Shown one piece after another: positions 1 to 6,318 of a stretch of DNA of 7,894 nucleotides. Source of the DNA: JBNJDW01 sp051745265 (GTDB taxonomy: Bacteria > Pseudomonadota > Alphaproteobacteria > Micavibrionales > CSBR16-224); NCBI GenBank assembly GCA_051745265.1, contig JBNJDW010000079.1, positions 1-7,894 of the forward strand, in the 5' to 3' direction. The notes beneath the pieces were generated by a model. That model made no database searches. It was not told the origin of the DNA and saw only the letters and a program-made list of their open reading frames with translations. Positions within the stretch are counted from its first letter, which is position 1. The number at the start of each line of letters is the position of its first letter. The position numbers and the translations under genes are program-made.

Positions 1-802
1 AAGTATCAGGCGTGGCTTGGAATTCAACGCCGTCTTGGGTAATATCAATAACGGTCGTATAAATATCATCGGTACCAAGGGCGATATGCTGGATGCCTTC
101 GCCTTTGTATCTTTGTAAGTATTCCTCGATCTGTGATTTATCATCACGGGATTCGTTGATGGGAATACGGATTTTACCGCAGGGACTGGTCATCGCCCGG
201 CTGAGAAGACCGGTCATCTTGCCTTCGATATCAAAATAGCGGATTTCGCGGAAATTAAACAACTCCTCGTAAAAACCGGCCCATTTGTCCATATTGCCGC
301 GAAAGACGTTATGGGTCAGATGGTCGATATAGGTCAGACCATTGCCTTTAACCTGTTCCTGACCGCCATTGTCAAAATTAAAGTCCGTATCATAGATGGT
401 TTCATCCTGATAGGTATCGACAAGATACAGGCGTGAGCCGCCGATGCCTTCGATCACCGGGATTTCAAGCTCACCTTCGCCGACGGGATTTTCAGGGATT
501 GTGACATTTTGCTCGCGGGCGCGTTGCAAAGCTTTTTGCGCGTCCTTAACACGGAAGGCCATGGCACAGACGCAAGGCCCGTGTTCGGCGGCGAATTTCT
601 GTGCAAAACTGTCAGGCTCGGCATTGATCAGAAAATTGATATCGCCCTGACGGTGAAGGGTGATGTTTTTGCTTTTATGTGTAGCAACTTGTTTAAAGCC
701 CATATGTTCAAATAAGCTGCGTAGCTTTTGCGGTTCGGGATGTGCATATTCGACGAATTCAAATCCATCCGTTCCCATCGGGTTGTCAAACAAATCGGCC
801 AT
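1..802 (-). CDS. hppD: 4-hydroxyphenylpyruvate dioxygenase, C-terminus cut by window edge
   Basis: This enzyme converts 4-hydroxyphenylpyruvate to homogentisate in tyrosine catabolism; it is a cytosolic non-haem Fe(II) dioxygenase. About 267 residues are visible of a family that usually has 350-370, so the 3' end lies beyond base 1. The N-terminal vicinal-oxygen-chelate half covers residues 12-130, and the catalytic half begins near 155. The segment YIDHLTHNV carries the first iron-ligand His (His161), and GIQHIAL carries the second (His239). The third ligand, a Glu near the C-terminus, is outside the window. IPINES followed by SQIEEYL matches the family's substrate-pocket region. The ATG at 802 is preceded by AAAGGAG six bases upstream, which fixes the start. 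It follows the PQ-loop gene on the same strand after a 76-base gap that holds a candidate promoter. Hydroxymandelate synthase is a related alternative, but HPPD is far more likely in this type of genome. Confidence 0.95.
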   Translation of the reverse strand, partial: MADLFDNPMGTDGFEFVEYAHPEPQKLRSLFEHMGFKQVATHKSKNITLHRQGDINFLINAEPDSFAQKFAAEHGPCVCAMAFRVKDAQKALQRAREQNVTIPENPVGEGELEIPVIEGIGGSRLYLVDTYQDETIYDTDFNFDNGGQEQVKGNGLTYIDHLTHNVFRGNMDKWAGFYEELFNFREIRYFDIEGKMTGLLSRAMTSPCGKIRIPINESRDDKSQIEEYLQRYKGEGIQHIALGTDDIYTTVIDITQDGVEFQATPDT

Positions 803-808
803 GGTTTA

Positions 809-815
809 CTCCTTT
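809..815 (-). promoter_or_regulatory. Ribosome binding site of hppD
   Basis: On the minus strand AAAGGAG lies six bases before the ATG at 802. It is a near-ideal Shine-Dalgarno sequence and decides the start. Confidence 0.8.
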
Positions 816-826
816 AATATATGATC

Positions 827-849
827 ATTATAAAGGTAGCGTGACCACG
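827..849 (-). promoter_or_regulatory. Candidate hppD promoter (-10) with overlapping small dyad
   Basis: Reading the minus strand, a perfect TATAAT occupies 832-827, which would place the start of transcription near 820 and give a leader of about 18 bases containing the ribosome binding site. No good -35 hexamer lies at normal spacing. A short dyad, CGTG-two bases-CACG (840-849), sits just upstream of the -10, where an activator or repressor could bind. Transcription from the upstream PQ-loop gene is an alternative or additional source. The call is inferred from pattern alone. Confidence 0.4.
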
Positions 850-878
850 GCCTATTTGCAATTGAATATCTAAACAGC

Positions 879-1259
879 TTAGCTGCCGTTCTTACCGCGC
901 ATGGCAGCCTCGCCAAATCTGTTGCAAACAGCGGCGATACGGACCGAACGGATGTTATAGACACCGTTCTTAAATTTATTTTTGGCCACCAGACCGACAA
1001 TGGATGCAGCGCCCAGAAAGTCGATGCCGAATATCAGGCTGGTCAAAAGATCTTCCAGCACAAAAATGGCATAAAGCAGCGAAACCACAGCATCCATGCA
1101 CCAGACGCTCCAGGTTTGCAGTGATATATCGGTCACCGCATTTTTTGACTTAAAGAGCCTGCGGATTTGCGGTGCATAAGCCAGCAAAGATACAAAGCCG
1201 ATCAAAGAATAGGCAAATATCAGTGAATGTTCAAAAGTAAGTATAGTAAGTATTTTCAT
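879..1259 (-). CDS. Small PQ-loop (SemiSWEET-like) membrane protein
   Basis: The predicted protein has 126 residues and three hydrophobic segments, at about 12-29, 48-68 and 72-91. A Pro-Gln pair (residues 30-31, in AYAPQIRRLF) lies at the end of the first, followed by a basic stretch and the sequence TDISLQTW. This is the pattern of PQ-loop repeats: Pro-Gln at the end of helix 1, then a short basic loop before helix 2. Single three-helix units dimerise as SemiSWEET sugar transporters in bacteria, but the substrate here cannot be read from sequence and sugar transport is only one possibility. The C-terminal 35 residues form a basic, non-membrane tail longer than in minimal SemiSWEETs. The start at 1259 is chosen because GGAGGT lies six bases upstream; a longer in-frame start at 1286 would swallow that site. 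It is divergent from metF and lies 76 bases upstream of hppD on the same strand. Confidence 0.7.
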   Translation of the reverse strand: MKILTILTFEHSLIFAYSLIGFVSLLAYAPQIRRLFKSKNAVTDISLQTWSVWCMDAVVSLLYAIFVLEDLLTSLIFGIDFLGAASIVGLVAKNKFKNGVYNIRSVRIAAVCNRFGEAAMRGKNGS

Positions 1260-1265
1260 GACGAC

Positions 1266-1271
1266 ACCTCC
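1266..1271 (-). promoter_or_regulatory. Ribosome binding site deciding the start of the PQ-loop gene
   Basis: GGAGGT on the minus strand is followed by a six-base spacer and the ATG at 1259. It favours the 126-residue product over the 135-residue one that would begin at 1286. A 5-bp hairpin (GCCTT/AAGGC, 1276-1289) lies just upstream and could affect the leader RNA, but it is too short to name. Confidence 0.7.
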
Positions 1272-1317
1272 CATAGCCTTTCCCAAGGCGTTAATCAGGG
1301 ATCAAAAAAGTAAAACG

Positions 1318-1345
1318 AAACTATTCGATAGAAATCGAACGGTTT
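1318..1345. repeat. Inverted repeat, possible operator
   Basis: The core is a perfect six-base repeat TTCGAT (1324-1329) and ATCGAA (1334-1339) around the spacer AGAA. It is flanked, after two non-matching bases on each side, by AAAC (1318-1321) and GTTT (1342-1345), giving a 28-base near-palindrome. It lies between divergent genes, 59 bases upstream of the PQ-loop start, which suits a repressor or activator site. Read on the minus strand it is followed by an interrupted T-rich stretch, so a weak attenuator is a second possibility. Confidence 0.45.
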
Positions 1346-1550
1346 ATCAGATTTAGAAGATGTCGGATGCTAGGTTTCTGGCAGGTTTTGGAATTCACGT
1401 TTTTGGCATAAAAATAGTCTTCCCGCTCTGCGGACAAGTCGCAAGGGCATGAGAAAAAGGGCTAACACAAAAACTCCAAAGTTGTTAAACGATGCGTGTA
1501 TTCTATCATGGAGGCTTGCATTCGTCAAAATAAAACGTTATGCAAAGACC

Positions 1551-2453
1551 ATGAAGCCGTTTTTCAAAGATATAGATCGCAAGAAAATCACCGCAAGTTT
1601 TGAATTCTTTCCCCCTAAAAATGAAAAGATGGAGCAAAAACTATGGTCTGCCGCAGATCAGCTTTCCTTGCTTGATCCTGAATTTATATCGGTCACTTAC
1701 GGGGCAGGCGGCTCAACGCGTGAACGGACCCGGAATATCGTCACCCGTATGCAGCAGGACAAGGGCTTTGCCAGTGCAGCGCATTTGACCTGTGTTGATG
1801 CCACCCGCGCGGAAGTCGATGAGATCGCCCGTATGTATTGGGATGCCGGTATCCGTCATATCGTAGCCCTGCGCGGTGATCCGTCAGAGGGCATCGGGGC
1901 AGCCTATACGCCATACCCCGGCGGTTATGCTTATGCGGCTGACCTTGTCGCCGGATTGAAGAACGTCGCCGATTTTGAGATCAGTGTCGCCGGTTATCCG
2001 GAAAAACATCCCGAATGCGCAAGCTTTGCCGAGGATATTGATAACCTGAAGCGCAAGGTTGATAACGGCGCTGACCGCGTGATAACCCAGTTTTTTATGG
2101 AGCCTGAATGCTTTTTAAAATGGCGGGATAAAGTCGTGGCCGCGGGTGTGAATGTACCGATTGTTCCCGGGGTTTTTCCCATCAATCATTTTGGCCGGGC
2201 TGTAAAATTCGCGCAGATGTGCGGGTCTTCGATACCGGACTGGATGCATAACATTTTTGGTGATCTGGATGAAACGCCGGCGTTGCGTGATCAGATTGCG
2301 ATTGTTGTCGCCTTGGAACAGTGCCGGATTTTGCAGGAAAATGGCGTTGAGCATTTCCATTTCTATACACTCAACCGCGCCGAGCTGATTATGGCGATCT
2401 GTCATATGCTGGGTATCCGTAAAAGGGACGCAGCGCCCGCAACAGCAGTCTAA
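1551..2453 (+). CDS. metF: 5,10-methylenetetrahydrofolate reductase
   Basis: The protein reduces 5,10-methylene-THF to 5-methyl-THF with NAD(P)H and FAD, providing the methyl group for methionine synthesis in the cytosol. From the chosen start it has 300 residues, close to the usual size of about 295. Family landmarks follow in order: SFEFFPPK with the catalytic Glu18 (equivalent of E. coli Glu28), ISVTYGAGGSTRERT, AHLTCV, HIVALRGDP with the FAD-site Asp110 (E. coli Asp120), SVAGYPEKHPE, NLKRKVDNGADRVITQFF, IVPGVFPI and the C-terminal FHFYTLNRAE. The frame is open back to an ATG at 1449, which would add 34 poorly conserved-looking basic residues. I prefer 1551 on family length, although its Shine-Dalgarno is weak (AAAG only). 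It is a single gene, divergent from the PQ-loop gene and ending five bases before the opposing divL stop. Confidence 0.95.
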   Translation: MKPFFKDIDRKKITASFEFFPPKNEKMEQKLWSAADQLSLLDPEFISVTYGAGGSTRERTRNIVTRMQQDKGFASAAHLTCVDATRAEVDEIARMYWDAGIRHIVALRGDPSEGIGAAYTPYPGGYAYAADLVAGLKNVADFEISVAGYPEKHPECASFAEDIDNLKRKVDNGADRVITQFFMEPECFLKWRDKVVAAGVNVPIVPGVFPINHFGRAVKFAQMCGSSIPDWMHNIFGDLDETPALRDQIAIVVALEQCRILQENGVEHFHFYTLNRAELIMAICHMLGIRKRDAAPATAV

Positions 2454-2458
2454 CAGCC

Positions 2459-4855
2459 TTATTCCTCGGTCTGAGGCGCTTTTAAAGGGTAAATACAGCT
2501 GACTTTCGTGCCGACATTTTCTTCGCTGTTAATATCGATATGACCGCCATGCAGTTCGACAATATGCTTGACCAGTGATAAGCCAAGGCCTGCACCGCTG
2601 TGGCGATTGGCTTTGTTGGGCTTTTTGTTTTTGTTTTCCGATTTTTCAAATGGGACAAAGATCCGTTCCAGATCTTCTTTGGGCAGGCCGACACCATTGT
2701 CCTCGATGGTAAGATAGAGGGCATCATCGTCTTTGGCCGCAAGGATCTTTATAGCACCGCCGGACGGGGTGTAATCTATGGCATTGCGGATCAGGTGCAG
2801 CATAACCTGTTTAAAGCGTCGTTCGTCCGCCTGAACCAGACCGATATCTTTGGGGTATTCGGTTTCGATTTCAATGCCTTCGCGCCGCGCCCAGTCTTTG
2901 GTGAGTTCGGCCACATTTTCAATAGAATCCTGTATGCCGATATCTTCAAGGTTCAGGGTCAGATAACCGGCCTCTATGGTCGAGAGATCAAGAATATTAT
3001 CAACCAGCGTAATCAAGCGGTGACCGGCCTGAATCATGTTTTCTGTATAGCTTTTTTGCCGGTCATTCAGATCACCAAAATATTCTTCGTGCAGAATTTC
3101 GGTAAAACCCATCATCGCATTTAGCGGCGTGCGGAGCTGATAGGACACATTGGCCAGAAAGTCCATCTTCAGTTTCTCAGCAGCCTCAAGGGCGGCGTTT
3201 TTCTCGATCAGGGCCTGTTCTACTTTTACTGTGTCGGTGATGTCGGTATAGGTTACCAATACGTTGCCATCGGGCAGGGGCATGGTCCGATACGAATAAA
3301 TACAGCCATTATTCAGATGAATACGGTCAGATTGCCCGCCTCGGTTAAAGCAGGCATTGATCAGATCTTTTTTAATGCCCTCCCAGTCTTCTGGATCAAA
3401 TAAGGGGCGGGTTTTTTCAAAAATCTCGCTGACATGCTTATTATTCTTTAAATCTTCCGGTTCCAGATGCCAGAGCCTTGCAAATGTGGGGTTATTCAAT
3501 TTTAAAAGCCCGTCTTCACCGACCACGGCCAGCCCCTCGGCAAGGTTATCCAGCGTTTCCTGCTGTACGGCGACGAGTGTATTATAGGAGGTTTCAAGCT
3601 CATAGCGACTGGTGACGTCTTCAAAGGTGACCAGCATACCACCGCGGGGACGGGGGACTTTCACCATGCGCAGCATCGTACCATCGGGCAGATACATCAT
3701 TTCTTCTTTTGTTTCGACCAGATGGCTGAATTCGTTGATAACACCTTCTTTATACTGCTTGAAATTGGCCTGTTCGGGCAGCATGCGTTTTTCGCGCAAC
3801 CGGTCAAAAATCTCACTGACTTTTGGCTTTTCATTAAGCCATTTACTTTCAAGCCCCCATAACTGTTCATACGCCGCATTATAGAATTCAAGATTTGTGT
3901 CTTCATCATAAATAGCAATCGCGGTCCGGAGCTGTTCGAGCACTTCAAAATTTGAACTTTCGAAATGGCGCATTTCGGATTCAAGCTCTTCGATGCGGCT
4001 GATATCAAGGGCGCAGCCGATCACGCCGTTCTCTCCGGCCGGGATTTCTTTGATTTCAACACGTTTGCGGCTGCCTTCCATAATCAGAAAGCCTGATTGT
4101 GTCTGGGGGCGTTGCTGGGCCAGGGCGCGTTGGGCCAGTAATTTGGGCCCGCGACTATCGACAGAATCCATTGAGCCTAACGGCAATTCAACCTGTTCTG
4201 CAATGATGGCGGCCGAAGTGTCATTTATGGTCTGAGCATAAGCCTTATTCACCCAGGTCAGATTTAGATCACCATCACGGATCCAGACCGGCATGGGCAG
4301 GGCATTCAACGTGCGGCGGAATTCTTCTTCACGAAGTTCCAGATCTTCAAGATTTTGAAGGCCATCGGTTATTTTTTCGACATAGCTGGTGACATCAAAG
4401 GCCCAGATGACGTTGAATATCTCTTCGCCGCCAGACAGGGTGCCGCGCTGCCCGGTCAGTTTCAGAACGCGCGATGTTGCCGCAACATTAATCGTCAGAT
4501 CAAAGCTTTTGCCGTATTCAATAAGGTTGTTAAACAGCGCTTCCAGCGCTGCGGCATCGCCGGGATCAAGAACATCCTGCAGGTCTTCAATCGATTTTAT
4601 TTTTTCAACGTCAAACAGGCGCAGAAAACCGGAGGACAAAGCCTGTATCCCGCTTGTATTCCAGCCGCAATACTCAATAGGCAAAGCGCGCAGGAAGGCC
4701 TCCAGCCTGTTGGCTGTTGCCCGCAGTTGTTTTTCCCGGCGTCTGCTGGGGATGATTTTGTCAAATAATGAAGAAACTGTTCCTGCCACGTAAAAGCCGT
4801 TCTTTCTTTGTAAATAGTACCTGACAAGTTTAGGGTTTCGCTGCACAAAGAACAA
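2459..4855 (-). CDS. divL: DivL-like PAS sensor pseudo-histidine kinase with Tyr in the H-box
   Basis: The 798-residue protein has four PAS-like domains (about 50-165, 175-290, 300-420 and 425-545), a short helical linker, a HisKA dimerisation domain and an HATPase_c domain. The H-box reads FLANVSYQLRTPL: Tyr572 replaces the phosphoacceptor His and Gln573 the usual Glu. The N box (HLIRNAIDYTP, Asn691), G1 (DNGVGLP, 719-725), F box (FVPFEK) and G2 (GAGLGLS, 754-760) are intact, so ATP binding is likely. The Tyr substitution defines DivL, which in Caulobacter interacts with CckA and phosphorylated DivK to control CtrA activity. I infer the same role here. No transmembrane segment is visible, unlike membrane-anchored DivL proteins. 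The start is uncertain: the longest reading begins at a TTG without a Shine-Dalgarno, with a stop codon five codons further upstream; GTG at 4789 is an alternative. The ATP lid (738-753) is rich in Lys and Asn. Confidence 0.85.
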   Translation of the reverse strand: MFFVQRNPKLVRYYLQRKNGFYVAGTVSSLFDKIIPSRRREKQLRATANRLEAFLRALPIEYCGWNTSGIQALSSGFLRLFDVEKIKSIEDLQDVLDPGDAAALEALFNNLIEYGKSFDLTINVAATSRVLKLTGQRGTLSGGEEIFNVIWAFDVTSYVEKITDGLQNLEDLELREEEFRRTLNALPMPVWIRDGDLNLTWVNKAYAQTINDTSAAIIAEQVELPLGSMDSVDSRGPKLLAQRALAQQRPQTQSGFLIMEGSRKRVEIKEIPAGENGVIGCALDISRIEELESEMRHFESSNFEVLEQLRTAIAIYDEDTNLEFYNAAYEQLWGLESKWLNEKPKVSEIFDRLREKRMLPEQANFKQYKEGVINEFSHLVETKEEMMYLPDGTMLRMVKVPRPRGGMLVTFEDVTSRYELETSYNTLVAVQQETLDNLAEGLAVVGEDGLLKLNNPTFARLWHLEPEDLKNNKHVSEIFEKTRPLFDPEDWEGIKKDLINACFNRGGQSDRIHLNNGCIYSYRTMPLPDGNVLVTYTDITDTVKVEQALIEKNAALEAAEKLKMDFLANVSYQLRTPLNAMMGFTEILHEEYFGDLNDRQKSYTENMIQAGHRLITLVDNILDLSTIEAGYLTLNLEDIGIQDSIENVAELTKDWARREGIEIETEYPKDIGLVQADERRFKQVMLHLIRNAIDYTPSGGAIKILAAKDDDALYLTIEDNGVGLPKEDLERIFVPFEKSENKNKKPNKANRHSGAGLGLSLVKHIVELHGGHIDINSEENVGTKVSCIYPLKAPQTEE
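4827..4855 (-). promoter_or_regulatory. Weak candidate divL promoter
   Basis: Reading the minus strand, TTGTTC (4855-4850), a 17-base spacer and TAAACT (4832-4827) resemble a sigma-70 promoter. The ahcY terminator just upstream means divL needs its own promoter close by. If this one is real, the TTG start at 4855 lies upstream of the transcript and the true start is downstream, for example GTG at 4789, preceded by a weak AAAGAAAG. The hexamers match consensus only partly. Confidence 0.25.
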
Positions 4856-4875
4856 GGGGGTAGACGGTTACAGAC

Positions 4876-4906
4876 AAAAAAAAGCCCCGCCGCTGCGGAC
4901 GGGGCT
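4876..4906 (-). terminator. Rho-independent terminator of ahcY
   Basis: On the minus strand AGCCCCG pairs with CGGGGCT, with an inner CCG/CGG extension, one bulged base and a three-base loop. A run of eight T follows. It begins 20 bases after the ahcY stop codon and should end the ahcY transcript before divL. The plus strand has no T run beyond the stem, so it acts in one direction. Confidence 0.9.
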
Positions 4907-4925
4907 GAAAAGCTGTCAAGGCGGA

Positions 4926-6242
4926 TTAATACCGGTAATGATCCGGTTTAAAGGGGCCTTCCGTTGGCAGGCCAAGGTAATCAGCCTGTTTTTGTGTCAA
5001 TGCGGTCAGATGAGCGCCAATTTTCTCCAGATGCAAAGCGGCCACTTTCTCATCAAGATGTTTGGGCAGGACATAGACCTTGTTTTCATAGTTGTCAGCA
5101 TTTTGCCAAAGCTCGATCTGGGCCAGCACCTGATTGGTGAAGGAGGCGCTCATGACAAAGCTTGGATGACCCGTGGCGCAGCCCAGATTGACCAGACGGC
5201 CTTTGGCCAGAACAATCAGGCGTTTTCCGTCGGGAAAGACAACTTCGTCGACTTGCGGCTTTACTTCTTCCCATGTCATATTGTTCAGCGCTTCGATCTG
5301 AATTTCGCTGTCAAAATGGCCGATATTACAGACAATAGCCCGGTCTTTCATATCGCGCATATGGTCAAGGGTAATAACATCGACATTACCGGTGGCGGTG
5401 ACAAAGATATCACCCTTTGGCGCGGCTTCGTCCATGGTGACGACTTCATAGCCTTCCATGGCGGCCTGAAGGGCGCAGATCGGATCAATTTCAGTAACCA
5501 TAACCCGCGCGCCTTGCGAGCGAAGCGATTCAGCAGAGCCCTTGCCGACATCGCCAAAACCGGCAACAACGCAGATTTTACCGGCAATCATCACGTCAGT
5601 TGCGCGTTTGATACCGTCAACCAGTGATTCCCGGCAACCATACAGGTTATCGAATTTTGACTTGGTCACCGAGTCATTGACGTTAATGGCCGGAACCGTC
5701 AGGGTGCCTTTTTTCTCCATCTCATACAGGCGCAGCACACCGGTGGTGGTTTCTTCTGACAGGCCTTTGACCTCTTTCATTAGTTCGGGATATTCATCAT
5801 GCATCAAAACGGTCAGATCACCGCCATCATCGAGGATCATGTTGGGCGTCCAGCCATCCGGTCCTTTGACCGTGGCATGGATACATTCCCAGAATTCTTC
5901 TTCGCTCAGGCCTTTCCAGGCGAATACCGGGATGCCGGCGGCAGCTATGGCCGCAGCAGCCTGATCCTGGGTCGAGAAAATATTGCAAGACGACCAGCGC
6001 ACTGTTGCGCCCAGATCAATCAGGGTTTCAATCAGAACGGCTGTTTGGATGGTCATATGCAGGCAACCAGCGATGCGGGCGCCTTTCAATGGCGATTTCC
6101 CGGCAAATTCTTCGCGCAGTGCCATCAGCCCGGGCATTTCCGTCTCAGCAATGGCAATTTCGCGGCGGCCCCAATCAGCAAGGCTGATATCCCGTACCTT
6201 AAAATCCTGTTTTACGGCTGATGTGTTTTCTGCTGTTTGCAT
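4926..6242 (-). CDS. ahcY: S-adenosylhomocysteine hydrolase (adenosylhomocysteinase)
   Basis: This cytosolic NAD-dependent enzyme splits S-adenosylhomocysteine into adenosine and homocysteine, relieving product inhibition of methyltransferases. The 438-residue product has the catalytic landmarks in order: CLHMTIQTA (His62), SCNIFSTQDQ, DDGGD (Asp139), SEETTTGV (Glu164), NDSVTKSKFDN (Lys194, Asp198), the NAD-binding loop GFGDVGKG (228-235), GHFDSEI (His309) and the C-terminal KPDHYRY that closes the NAD site. The region between DDGGD and SEETTTG is short, as in the human enzyme; the insertion of about 40 residues carried by many proteobacterial forms is absent. The start at 6242 is chosen because AAAGGA lies eight bases upstream; an in-frame ATG at 6260 has no ribosome binding site. 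It lies 76 bases downstream of the enzyme I gene on the same strand and ends in a strong terminator. Confidence 0.97.
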   Translation of the reverse strand: MQTAENTSAVKQDFKVRDISLADWGRREIAIAETEMPGLMALREEFAGKSPLKGARIAGCLHMTIQTAVLIETLIDLGATVRWSSCNIFSTQDQAAAAIAAAGIPVFAWKGLSEEEFWECIHATVKGPDGWTPNMILDDGGDLTVLMHDEYPELMKEVKGLSEETTTGVLRLYEMEKKGTLTVPAINVNDSVTKSKFDNLYGCRESLVDGIKRATDVMIAGKICVVAGFGDVGKGSAESLRSQGARVMVTEIDPICALQAAMEGYEVVTMDEAAPKGDIFVTATGNVDVITLDHMRDMKDRAIVCNIGHFDSEIQIEALNNMTWEEVKPQVDEVVFPDGKRLIVLAKGRLVNLGCATGHPSFVMSASFTNQVLAQIELWQNADNYENKVYVLPKHLDEKVAALHLEKIGAHLTALTQKQADYLGLPTEGPFKPDHYRY

Positions 6243-6250
6243 GACCTGTG

Positions 6251-6256
6251 TCCTTT
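6251..6256 (-). promoter_or_regulatory. Ribosome binding site deciding the ahcY start
   Basis: AAAGGA on the minus strand is followed by eight bases and the ATG at 6242. It lies inside the longer reading from 6260, which has no such site, and so supports the 438-residue product. Confidence 0.7.
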
Positions 6257-6282
6257 GCATTGTAATTTGGGTTCAAGCCTTA

Positions 6283-6310
6283 TGTATAAAGAGATTCTGG
6301 CGGATGTCCA
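6283..6310 (-). promoter_or_regulatory. Candidate ahcY promoter
   Basis: On the minus strand TGGACA (6310-6305, five of six matches to TTGACA), a 16-base spacer and TATACA (6288-6283, four of six) fit a sigma-70 promoter. Transcription would begin near 6276 and leave a leader of about 34 bases, too short for an SAH riboswitch. The spacer contains a GANTC site (6293-6297), the target of the alphaproteobacterial methylase CcrM. Read-through from the enzyme I gene is also likely, since no terminator separates the two. Confidence 0.45.
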
Positions 6311-6318
6311 CGAAAAAT

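Larger units (their letters stand above)
1260..1550. other. Divergent intergenic region between the PQ-loop gene and metF
   Basis: This stretch of 291 bases must hold the promoters of the minus-strand PQ-loop gene and of metF. I see the PQ-loop ribosome binding site, a 14-base GC-rich hairpin at 1276-1289, a longer inverted repeat at 1318-1345, and a short CCGC/GCGG hairpin near 1425-1435 with no T tract. I could not assign convincing -35/-10 pairs in either direction. I looked for SAM-II and SAH riboswitch-like patterns, because metF is a methionine gene, and recognised none by eye. Confidence 0.5.

Noticed and set aside
444..715. Short plus-strand frames within hppD
   Set aside because: The minus-strand frame encodes a clear HPPD through the whole stretch, so these are shadows.
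1380..1550. SAM-II or SAH riboswitch upstream of metF or ahcY
   Set aside because: I could not find the conserved core bases by eye in the metF leader, and the ahcY gap of 76 bases with an internal promoter is too short. A covariance-model search would settle it.
1508..1603. Upstream 31-codon frame starting ATGGAGG before metF
   Set aside because: There is no Shine-Dalgarno before it and no recognisable leader-peptide pattern; kept only as a remark on the metF start.
2464..2483. Possible metF terminator: CCTC-GGTCT-GAGG followed by CGC and TTTT
   Set aside because: The stem is only four pairs, the T run is short and offset, and it lies in the divL coding end; too weak to call.
2600..3124. 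Open frame of 174 codons on the plus strand opposite divL
   Set aside because: It is antisense to the HisKA/HATPase part of divL; the protein resembles no family I know, and the opposite frame has clear conserved motifs.
4938..5627. Long open frame (229 codons) on the plus strand opposite ahcY
   Set aside because: It lies wholly antisense to a well-conserved ahcY, has no recognisable domain or ribosome binding site, and is explained by codon bias of the real gene.
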